The position numbers and the translations under genes are program-made. Source: Thermoleophilaceae bacterium (GTDB lineage Bacteria > Actinomycetota > Thermoleophilia > Solirubrobacterales > Thermoleophilaceae). From it: DNA of 5,954 nt. Below the pieces are notes generated by a model. It saw nothing but the letters and a program-made list of their open reading frames with translations, was not told the DNA's origin and made no database searches. Positions 1 through 5,139 of this stretch are shown here, piece by piece. Positions within the stretch are counted from its first letter, which is position 1, and every line of letters starts with the position of its first letter. The stretch lies in assembly GCA_013812005.1 (NCBI GenBank), contig JACCUE010000155.1:1-5954 (forward strand), read 5' to 3'.

Positions 1-139
1 CGATGAACTGGGTGACCTGGGTGATCGCGAACACGAACACCAGGTCGAAGAACAGCTCGAGCGGGGTCACCGCCTGCTCGGCCGCGGCCTCGGCGTGACC
101 CTCCTCGTGAGCCTCGGCGGCCTGCTCGATGTTGGCCAG
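1..139 (-). CDS. ltrA: LtrA family (low temperature requirement A) membrane protein, N-terminal part only
   Basis: The gene runs off the window at position 1; 46 residues are visible. After an Ala/Glu/His-rich stretch (about residues 5-23) comes VTPLELFFDLVFVFAITQVT (24-43). This is the hallmark opening of LtrA family proteins: the ELFFDLVFVFA motif at the start of the first membrane helix. The family consists of multi-helix integral membrane proteins, named after a Listeria locus needed for growth in the cold; the biochemical role is unknown. The start is unusual. No ATG, GTG or TTG lies between the previous stop and the conserved motif except GTG (Val24, 70-68), which has no ribosome site and would begin at the motif itself. 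A CTG at 139-137 has an AAAGGA site 7 nt upstream and is my chosen start. A GTG at 214-212 is also in frame but would overlap the SDR gene by 61 nt. The family call is firm; the start is moderate. Confidence 0.82.
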   Translation of the reverse strand, partial: MANIEQAAEAHEEGHAEAAAEQAVTPLELFFDLVFVFAITQVTQFI

Positions 140-146
140 GGCTGGG

Positions 147-155
147 TCCTTTCTC
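147..155 (-). promoter_or_regulatory. Ribosome-binding site for the LtrA gene, overlapping the SDR stop codon
   Basis: Minus strand reads GAGAAAGGA here. The AAAGGA core (152-147) ends 7 nt before a CTG at 139. The site shares two bases with the TGA stop of the upstream SDR gene (156-154), which suggests the two genes are translationally coupled. Its spacing is the main reason to accept CTG as the LtrA start. Confidence 0.6.
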
Positions 156-1083
156 AGGCCGTGGTGCTCGCGAGCGGGTAACGGATGCCGGTCAGCTCCT
201 CGGAGATGTCCCACAGTCGGCTCGCAACCCCGGGATCCCTGGCCTCGGGGATCACGTCGACGTGGGTGGGGTTGCCCCGCATCTCTTTGAAGCCGTCAGG
301 GCCGTAGAAGTCACCGCCCTCCACGCCGGGGGCGGTGGCGGCGTAGAGGGTGGGCAGGGCGCCCGTGTCGGCGTCCTGGGCGAGGAGCTTGTTGCCCACC
401 TTGAGGATCGCCTTCATCGGGCCGGTCGGCCCGGTGGTCTGAAGGTTGGTGTCGCTGTAGCCGGGGTGGGCGAGCACGCTGATGGTCGAGGAGCCGGCTG
501 CCCTCAGGCGGCGGTCCAGCTCCACGCCGAAGATGGCGTTGGCCAGCTTGGACTGCCGGTAGGCCTTCCGAGGCGCGTAGCCGTCCTCCGATTGCAGGTC
601 GCCGAACTCGATGTGACCGCTCTTGTGCTCGATGCTGCTCAGCGTGACCACACGGCCCGCTTCGGCGCTCTGCACCGTGTCGAGCAGCAGGCCGGTGAGC
701 GCGAAGTGACCGAGGTGGTTGGTGCCCAGCTGCAGCTCGAAGCCGTCGTGGGTCGTCTGCTGCGGGGTCATCATGATGCCCGCGTTGTTGATCAGCAGGT
801 CGAGCCTGCCGGCCTCGAGGTCGAGATCGTTCGCGAACGCCTGGATCGACTCGAGGCTGCCGAGGTCGAGGGAACGGACATCGAGCTTCGCTTCGGGCGC
901 CTGCCGGCGGATGTCGCTCGCGGCCGACTCGCCCTTGTCCGTGCTGCGGCAGGCCATGATCACCCGCGCGCCCCTGCGGGCGAGCTCGCGTGTGGTCGCG
1001 AGGCCCAGACCGCTGTTGGCCCCGGTCACGACGGCGGTGCGGCCGCTCTGGTCCGGAATGTCCTCGGTGCGCCAGGTGCTCAA
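154..1083 (-). CDS. Short-chain dehydrogenase/reductase (SDR), NADP-type, retinol-dehydrogenase/WWOX-like subgroup
   Basis: This 309-residue cytosolic oxidoreductase has a complete SDR signature. The glycine-rich nucleotide motif TGANSGLG lies at 20-27, ACR at 44-46 has an Arg that favours NADP(H), NNAG is at 99-102 and the structural Asn is N122. The catalytic Ser is in LSS (149-150), and YRQSK (Y175, K179) completes the active site. Length and the NNAGIM / TNHLGHF wording fit the bacterial proteins related to retinol dehydrogenases, protochlorophyllide reductase and WWOX. These reduce or oxidise carbonyl/alcohol groups; the real substrate cannot be read from sequence. The start is TTG at 1083-1081, supported by AGGAGG 7 nt upstream; there is no better ATG or GTG nearby. 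It lies 38 nt downstream of the alpha/beta hydrolase gene and directly precedes the LtrA gene, so it is probably the third gene of one operon. All catalytic residues are present. Confidence 0.93.
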   Translation of the reverse strand: MSTWRTEDIPDQSGRTAVVTGANSGLGLATTRELARRGARVIMACRSTDKGESAASDIRRQAPEAKLDVRSLDLGSLESIQAFANDLDLEAGRLDLLINNAGIMMTPQQTTHDGFELQLGTNHLGHFALTGLLLDTVQSAEAGRVVTLSSIEHKSGHIEFGDLQSEDGYAPRKAYRQSKLANAIFGVELDRRLRAAGSSTISVLAHPGYSDTNLQTTGPTGPMKAILKVGNKLLAQDADTGALPTLYAATAPGVEGGDFYGPDGFKEMRGNPTHVDVIPEARDPGVASRLWDISEELTGIRYPLASTTA

Positions 1084-1090
1084 CTCACTG

Positions 1091-1096
1091 CCTCCT
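1091..1096 (-). promoter_or_regulatory. Ribosome-binding site for the SDR gene
   Basis: Minus strand reads AGGAGG, a perfect Shine-Dalgarno core, with a 7-nt spacer to a TTG codon at 1083. It decides in favour of the TTG start. Confidence 0.8.
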
Positions 1097-1121
1097 GTCG
1101 TGGAGGGACGATGCTCTCACG

Positions 1122-1898
1122 TCAGCCGGTGCGGCTCAGGATCAGCCCCGTGGTCTGCCCCGGCTGGTCCCACTGCGGGAAGTGGCCGCACCCATCGAAG
1201 AAGTGCAGCTCGGCGTTGGGGAACCTCGCCTGGGCTCGCTCGGCCTGACTGGGCAGGAGCACGCGGTCCTGGCGGCCCCAGCCGATCGTGACCGGGCCCG
1301 GGGTGTCGGTGGCGCCCTCCTGAAGCGGGCCACCCACGAGAGCCCGGAAGGTCTCGTCGAGCGCGGACGCCTGCGCGAAGGACTGCATCTCGTGGAGGGC
1401 CACCGGGGCGGGCAACGCCCAGGGCTTGTGCGAGAACTGGGCCAGCAGGGCCGTCCGGCCCACCGCGCTGCCCGTGATCTGGGGCATCACCGGCGCCAGG
1501 GCGCGCACCAGCTTGATCGAGGCGCCCACCGTCACCTTGAAGAAGCGCAGCTCGTTCTCGGTCCAGAAGCCGCCGGGGGCCAGCGCCACGGTGGCGCCTG
1601 CCTTGCCGCGCCGCGCCAGCTCGAGCACCAGCCGGGCGCCCATGGAGCTGCCCACCACGTCGGGCCTGTCGAGGTCGTGCCGGGTGAAGAAGGCCTCGAG
1701 CGCGCCGGCCAGCGCCGCGATGGTCGGTTCCTCCGGCAGGGGTGGGCTGTCGCCGAAGCCGGGCAGGTCGGGCGCGATCACCTCGCGCTGTTCGGCCAGA
1801 GCGTCCAGGATTCGCGACCAGTTTCCGTGGTCGGAGCCCAGTCCGTGGACCAGCACGAGCGGCCTGCCTTCGCCCCGGCGGATGTGGTGGAGGTCCAC
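1122..1898 (-). CDS. Alpha/beta-fold hydrolase
   Basis: This is a 258-residue soluble hydrolase with the full alpha/beta-hydrolase layout. The VHGLGSDHGNW segment (17-27) carries the HG oxyanion-hole motif, and PDLPGFGDS (43-51) is the usual second loop. GSSMG (83-87) is the nucleophile elbow with Ser85. GRQDRVLLP (208-216) supplies the acid Asp211, and GCGHFPQWDQP (236-246) supplies the His239. About 110 residues between the elbow and Asp211 would form the cap domain. Length is typical for the family, whose members hydrolyse esters, epoxides, lactones or C-C bonds; the Ser nucleophile excludes a haloalkane dehalogenase or epoxide hydrolase, which use Asp. The start is GTG at 1898-1896, with AGGAGG 10 nt upstream lying inside the end of the aldo/keto reductase gene. 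It is the second gene of the AKR-hydrolase-SDR-LtrA group. The substrate is unknown. Confidence 0.92.
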   Translation of the reverse strand: MDLHHIRRGEGRPLVLVHGLGSDHGNWSRILDALAEQREVIAPDLPGFGDSPPLPEEPTIAALAGALEAFFTRHDLDRPDVVGSSMGARLVLELARRGKAGATVALAPGGFWTENELRFFKVTVGASIKLVRALAPVMPQITGSAVGRTALLAQFSHKPWALPAPVALHEMQSFAQASALDETFRALVGGPLQEGATDTPGPVTIGWGRQDRVLLPSQAERAQARFPNAELHFFDGCGHFPQWDQPGQTTGLILSRTG

Positions 1899-1905
1899 TT
1901 GGTCC

Positions 1906-2928
1906 CTACCTCCTGCGCGCGCCGGGTTCGAGCGACGGGTTCTGCCAGCCCTTGTCGGCCGGGTTGACGTTGGTCGCTGGGGGCACGATCTCGTCGATCC
2001 TGTCGAGCACGTCGTCGGAGAGCTCGACGTCCGTCGCTCCGAGCTGACCTTCGAGCTGCTCCATGGTTCGCGGGCCGATGATGGCCGAGGTCACGCCCGG
2101 GTGCCGGATCACAAAGGCCAGCGCCATCTCGATCAGGGTCATGCCGGCCTCCTCGGCCAGCTGCGCCAGGGCATCCGCAGCGTCCAGCTTGCGCTGGTTC
2201 ACCTCGAGTGACATGTCGTAGCGGTCGGGGATCATCTGCGCACGGCTGGACTTCGGTAGGTCTTGATCTCTGCGGTACTTCCCGGAGAGCCAGCCGCCGG
2301 CAAGCGGGCTCCAGGCGAGCACGCCCATGCCGTAGCGCTGGGTGGTGGGCAGCACGTCGTTCTCGATCGCTCTGATCAGGATCGAGTAGGGAGGTTGTTC
2401 GGTCACGAACCGCTCACGGTTGCGCTTCTCGGCGACCCACTGCGCCTCGACGATCTGGCTGGCCGGGAAGGTGGAGGAGCCGACGGAGCGGACCTTGCCC
2501 TGCCTGATCAGGTCGGTGAGGGCGCCGAGGGTCTCGTCGATGTCGGTGTCCTGCTCGGGGCGGTGGACCTGATAGAGGTCGATGTAGTCGGTGCCGAGGC
2601 GCCTCAGGCTGTTCTCGACCTCCTTGAAGATCCAGCGGCGCGAGTTGCCGAACTCGTTGGGATCGTCGCCCATCCTGCCGTGAAACTTGGTGGCAAGGAC
2701 CACCCTGTCGCGCCTCGGGCCCTCGAGCGCCTTGCCGACGATCTCCTCCGCCTCGCCCCGCGAGTAGACGTCGGCGGTGTCCACGAAGTTGATGCCGGCG
2801 TCGAGGGCGCGATGGATGATCCGCACCGAGTCCTCGAGGCGGGTGTCGCCCCAGGCGCCGAACATCATCGTGCCGAGGCAGAGGGGGCTGACCTGTACGC
2901 CGGTGCGACCGAGATCTCTGAGGTCCAT
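1906..2928 (-). CDS. Aldo/keto reductase family oxidoreductase
   Basis: This 340-residue NADPH-dependent carbonyl reductase has a TIM-barrel fold. The N-terminal pattern LGRTGVQVSPLCLGTM (6-21) is typical of the family. The catalytic tetrad is complete: Asp50 and Tyr55 in FVDTADVYSRGEAEEIVG (48-65), Lys81 in LATKF and His122 in YQVHRP. Near the C-terminus, SAIIGPRTMEQLEGQL is the usual 2'-phosphate/adenine-binding segment. Length and wording match the YhdN/general-stress-protein-69 type of bacterial AKR. These reduce aldehydes and ketones, often reactive carbonyls; the substrate here is unknown. The start is ATG at 2928; the ribosome site is weak (TAGG about 10 nt upstream). It lies 37 nt below the ImmA/IrrE-type gene, so it either continues that transcript or begins the redox operon from a promoter I cannot identify. 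The last codons double as the ribosome site of the next gene. Confidence 0.94.
   Translation of the reverse strand: MDLRDLGRTGVQVSPLCLGTMMFGAWGDTRLEDSVRIIHRALDAGINFVDTADVYSRGEAEEIVGKALEGPRRDRVVLATKFHGRMGDDPNEFGNSRRWIFKEVENSLRRLGTDYIDLYQVHRPEQDTDIDETLGALTDLIRQGKVRSVGSSTFPASQIVEAQWVAEKRNRERFVTEQPPYSILIRAIENDVLPTTQRYGMGVLAWSPLAGGWLSGKYRRDQDLPKSSRAQMIPDRYDMSLEVNQRKLDAADALAQLAEEAGMTLIEMALAFVIRHPGVTSAIIGPRTMEQLEGQLGATDVELSDDVLDRIDEIVPPATNVNPADKGWQNPSLEPGARRR
1909..1914 (-). promoter_or_regulatory. Ribosome-binding site for the hydrolase gene, formed by the last two Arg codons of the AKR gene
   Basis: Minus strand AGG AGG encodes the final two Arg residues of the aldo/keto reductase and is followed at once by its TAG stop. 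The same six bases make a perfect Shine-Dalgarno core 10 nt before the GTG start of the alpha/beta hydrolase. AGG is normally a rare Arg codon in high-GC genomes, so its tandem use fits selection for the ribosome site. Confidence 0.75.
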
Positions 2929-2965
2929 GGCCGTCGAGCCTAGCCGTCGGGCGCGGCCCTGCCTT

Positions 2966-3523
2966 TCAGATCACCGCGTGCAGCCGCCGCCCCATCGCCG
3001 CCTTGGATGCGCCGAAGCGCCGGCACAGCTCAGGAAAGCAGGCGCTTCCCGGAAACGCCCGGCGACACTCCGCATAGTGCTCGCGCATCAGCGCCGCCGG
3101 CATCAGGATCGCCGCGGCGAACGCGTCCGCCTCCTGCTCGGGCACCGGCCGCTCGGGCCGCTCGGCCTGTGGGTCGACGCTGCTCGAGCGGCAGTAGATC
3201 GTGGCCACGTGGTCACTGCGGTGCATGCACCAGTGGCCCAGCTCGTGGCCGATGGTGAAGCGCCGGCGCCCGGGCCACTGGCCGGCCTCCACGGCGTTCA
3301 CCCACAGCTCGCCGCGGTCGGGAAGCAGCAGGCCGCTGAGCGATCCGTCGGGGCCGAGGTCGGGCGCGCCGGGCGCCGCAGCCATGTCCTCGACGTCTCT
3401 GATCAGAAGCCCGAACACGCTGTCGGCGATGTCCTCGACCGGCACGGGCAGCGTCACGCCGTCCCACACGTATCCGGGCACCCGGGCGAGCGCCCGCTCG
3501 GCACGTTGCTCGACCTCGGTCAT
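2966..3523 (-). CDS. ImmA/IrrE family metallo-endopeptidase
   Basis: This 185-residue soluble zinc peptidase has FTIGHELGHWCMH at 89-101, containing the HExxH zinc site (His93, Glu94, His97). The second family motif, EQEADAFAAAILMP (129-142), is present; Glu131 is the probable third zinc ligand. The C-terminal FPELCRRFGASKAAMGRRL region (about 162-181) is the small helix-turn-helix-like segment seen in family members. The family includes ImmA, which cuts the phage-type repressor ImmR, and IrrE/PprI, which cuts the repressor DdrO after DNA damage; both are cytoplasmic and cleave XRE-type regulators. The start is ATG at 3523-3521, immediately after the TAG of the small upstream gene with no gap and no clear ribosome site, so translation is probably coupled. 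It is the last gene of the sigma-factor cassette. No repressor gene of classical length sits beside it; the likely partner is the 216-residue protein or the sigma factor. Confidence 0.92.
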   Translation of the reverse strand: MTEVEQRAERALARVPGYVWDGVTLPVPVEDIADSVFGLLIRDVEDMAAAPGAPDLGPDGSLSGLLLPDRGELWVNAVEAGQWPGRRRFTIGHELGHWCMHRSDHVATIYCRSSSVDPQAERPERPVPEQEADAFAAAILMPAALMREHYAECRRAFPGSACFPELCRRFGASKAAMGRRLHAVI

Positions 3524-3757
3524 CTACCCCGGACTGTGGTTGGGTGGATGCAGCTGCACGAGGAGCTGGTCGAGCAGTCGGCCCGCGGGGGTGACATGGG
3601 GACTTCCCGGTGGCGGCAGCGCGCGCAGCTCGCGCTCGACTCTGCCGCGGTAGCGAGGATCGGAGCGCAGCGCCCGCGCGAGGCGAGCGGCGAGCCCGAC
3701 GTCACCCGCCCGGAGCACGTGGCGCAGGAGTGGGATGGGGTCATGCAGTGGTCGCAT
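3524..3757 (-). CDS. Small basic protein of unknown function (77 aa), in the sigma/peptidase cassette
   Basis: No family is recognised. The frame starts at ATG 3757-3755 and ends with TAG abutting the ATG of the peptidase gene. Of three possible frames, this one has mostly G or C at third codon positions and gives a sensible helical, basic protein: 12 Arg and 5 His against 6 acidic residues. A likely helix spans about 8-31 (IPLLRHVLRAGDVGLAARLA and following), with a second at about 35-47 and a third at 58-70 after a Pro-rich turn. There is no Cys, no signal peptide and no membrane segment. The ribosome site is weak, and the ATG is 37 nt after the stop of the preceding gene, so it may depend on coupling. 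The location suggests an accessory or adaptor of the sigma/peptidase system. The frame is open further upstream, but no start codon lies between the previous stop and this ATG. Confidence 0.6.
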   Translation of the reverse strand: MRPLHDPIPLLRHVLRAGDVGLAARLARALRSDPRYRGRVERELRALPPPGSPHVTPAGRLLDQLLVQLHPPNHSPG

Positions 3758-3794
3758 GTGGGCACCGTCGGCGCAGGCAGAGCGGCCCTGACGC

Positions 3795-4445
3795 TCAACC
3801 GCCGCGAAAGAGGCGATCGATCTCGTCGGGCTCGGCGTCCGGGTCGGGGGAGACCGCCCCGCGGGCGGGCGGCGGCTCGGAGGCGTCGCCGTAGGCCGGG
3901 TCGGGCGAGGCGTGCCGGGCAAATGCCTGGGCGGATGCGGCAGGTGGCTCACCCGCTCCGGGCAGAAGCGAGCGACCGGCGCGGCGCAGCGACTCGGCGC
4001 TCTGTCCGAGGATCGATCCCAGCGCAGCCAGCACCTTGTCGTCGACGCCCTCTGAGGGAAGCAGACCCTGCTCCATCTCGTGGTAATAGGAGCCCACCTT
4101 GTCCTGCCTGTCCTGGGCTCCGAGAGCGGCCGCGAGCCGCTCGATCAGCTCGGCTCTGCGCAGCGCGGCGCGGTCGCGCAGCCGGGGCAGGAGCGCCGGC
4201 CACGCCCCGGACCGGCCGTGCAGCGCGGTGGTCACCTGCTCCGCGAAAGGCGCGAGCCCGGACTCGCGGAAGCCGTCCGGGTCCCAGGCCCGCATCGGTG
4301 CGCGGGCCAGGTAGGCGTCGATGAGTCCCTCCAGAACGGCGCGGTCGCGACCCTCGGCGCGCCCGAGCCACTCGCGCGGGTCGGCTTCCCCGCCGCCCTG
4401 GTGGGCGGCGATGTACTCCTCCAGAAGGGCGTGAACGTCGGTCAT
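3795..4445 (-). CDS. Conserved-looking hypothetical protein with an XRE-like helical region and acidic disordered tail; candidate sigma regulator
   Basis: This 216-residue soluble protein is not a family I can name. Residues 1-49 are helical and carry a DPREWL element (22-27) and a DAYLARAP element (43-50). Residues 95-157 (RRAELIERLAAAL, then KVGSYYHEMEQG at 116-127, then DDKVLAALGSILG at 135-147) have the spacing of a degenerate XRE/Cro-type helix-turn-helix: a five-helix pattern with Y-x-x-E-x-G after the recognition helix. After residue 162 the chain becomes Pro/Ala/Asp-rich and ends in DAEPDEIDRLFRGG. It starts at ATG 4445, only 3 nt after the sigma factor stop. Adjacent position is typical of an anti-sigma factor or co-regulator, and XRE-like folds are what ImmA/IrrE peptidases cut. 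Regulator of the sigma factor and substrate of the peptidase is therefore my inference; no enzyme motif is seen. Confidence 0.75.
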   Translation of the reverse strand: MTDVHALLEEYIAAHQGGGEADPREWLGRAEGRDRAVLEGLIDAYLARAPMRAWDPDGFRESGLAPFAEQVTTALHGRSGAWPALLPRLRDRAALRRAELIERLAAALGAQDRQDKVGSYYHEMEQGLLPSEGVDDKVLAALGSILGQSAESLRRAGRSLLPGAGEPPAASAQAFARHASPDPAYGDASEPPPARGAVSPDPDAEPDEIDRLFRGG

Positions 4446-4448
4446 GGC

Positions 4449-5075
4449 TCAGCTCGCAGTATCGCCATCGCGTGGGAAGAGCTCGTCGATCCGGTCACGG
4501 AAGCGCTGCGTGATCTTGTGCACGTTGGCAGGGCTCACATCGAGCCGTTCGGCCACCTCGCCCGCGGACAGGTCCTCCCAGATGGAGAGATCGATCACCT
4601 GCCGGTGCAACGGATTGAGCTCTGAGTAGGCCCCGTCGATGGCCCGCTGCACGTCGACCGTGTCGCCCTCGAACTCCGCGGTCGGCTCCTCACCCCAGAC
4701 GCCTTCGTCTCCCCCGTGCTCGGTCGGCAGAGGGCCGGTCTGGATCTCACGGCGGGGGTCGCGGTGAAAATCCGCGATCCGTCGCTGGACGATCGTTCCG
4801 ACCCACTTGCGAAACTCGCCCACGCTGACGCCATCGAAGGGGGAGGCGAGGGCGCTGAGCAGCACGCTCTTGGCCACGTCCTCCACCGACTCCGGCGCCA
4901 CCTTCATCGCAACCCGGCGCTGCACGTTGCCCATGAAGCCGTAGACGAGCATCGAGACGGCGAGGCCCGTGGCCTCGCGGTCGCCGGCCGCGCGGGCACC
5001 CAGGAGGTAGGCGATCAGCTCGTCCTCGCCCATCCCCATCAGCTCCCGCTCGCTCTTTCTCCGAAATCGCCCCAA
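4449..5075 (-). CDS. RNA polymerase sigma factor, sigma-70 family, ECF-like and divergent
   Basis: This 208-residue protein has the two-domain ECF plan. Region 2 spans about 35-106 and includes ESVEDVAKSVLLSAL (62-76) and FRKWVGTIVQRRIADFHRD (88-106), matching the W-L-x-x-I-x-x-R/N-x-x-D-x-x-R element. An acidic linker (117-141) follows. Region 4 spans about 143-199, with LNPLHRQVIDLSIWEDLSAGEVAERL leading into the promoter-reading helix SPANVHKITQRFRDRI (181-196). It redirects RNA polymerase to an alternative promoter set. One oddity is that the usual DxxQ of region 2 reads DVAK (66-69), which may affect core binding. The start is uncertain. TTG at 5075 has AAGGGA only 3 nt upstream; ATG at 5039 or 5033 (residues 13 and 15) would also work with GGGAG upstream. 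It is the first gene of the four-gene cassette. No membrane anti-sigma factor is adjacent; the next gene encodes a soluble protein. Confidence 0.87.
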   Translation of the reverse strand: MGRFRRKSERELMGMGEDELIAYLLGARAAGDREATGLAVSMLVYGFMGNVQRRVAMKVAPESVEDVAKSVLLSALASPFDGVSVGEFRKWVGTIVQRRIADFHRDPRREIQTGPLPTEHGGDEGVWGEEPTAEFEGDTVDVQRAIDGAYSELNPLHRQVIDLSIWEDLSAGEVAERLDVSPANVHKITQRFRDRIDELFPRDGDTAS

Positions 5076-5078
5076 GGG

Positions 5079-5084
5079 TCCCTT
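5079..5084 (-). promoter_or_regulatory. Possible ribosome-binding site for the sigma factor gene
   Basis: Minus strand AAGGGA lies 3 nt before the TTG at 5075. The spacing is short, so this start is less certain than the others; GGGAG a few bases before the internal ATGs (5039, 5033) is the competing site. Confidence 0.35.
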
Positions 5085-5105
5085 CAGTCGTGCAGCCGGC
5101 CGCTT

Positions 5106-5128
5106 CCTGACACGGTGAGGTTGTCAGG
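5106..5128. repeat. Perfect inverted repeat between the wall hydrolase and sigma factor genes
   Basis: CCTGACA (5106-5112) and TGTCAGG (5122-5128) are perfect complements separated by 9 bases. The dyad sits in the 64-nt gap, 11 nt beyond the stop of the wall hydrolase gene (5140) and about 30 nt before the TTG of the sigma factor. As RNA it gives a 7-bp stem with a 9-nt loop. No run of T follows in the transcribed direction, so a classical intrinsic terminator is unlikely. An operator for control of the sigma cassette or a transcript-processing hairpin are alternatives. Confidence 0.6.
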
Positions 5129-5139
5129 TGCGGACCGCT

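Noticed and set aside
262..1248. Long plus-strand open frame opposite the SDR gene
   Set aside because: It lies antisense to a gene with a complete SDR signature; the translation is low-complexity Val/Gly/Ala/Arg/His with no motif. Such frames are expected opposite high-GC coding sequence.
2930..2949. Direct repeat GCCGTCG (2930-2936 and 2943-2949) upstream of the AKR gene as an operator
   Set aside because: Seven bases of GC-rich sequence repeated once is easily chance in this composition, and no promoter elements accompany it.
3520..3798. Alternative minus-strand frame (92 codons, TTG start overlapping the previous stop) in the gap before the peptidase gene
   Set aside because: Its product is Cys/Ser/Pro-rich and looks like an out-of-frame translation. 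The competing frame has better third-position GC, an ATG, and a stop abutting the peptidase start.
2777..4324. 515-codon plus-strand open frame spanning AKR, peptidase and cassette genes
   Set aside because: It crosses several well-supported minus-strand genes and their intergenic gaps, and its product is Arg/Pro/Ala-rich without domain features. It is a by-product of GC bias.
5076..5139. Housekeeping promoter with -35 CTGACA before the sigma gene
   Set aside because: No acceptable -10 hexamer is found at 16-18 nt spacing; the region reads AGCGGC there.
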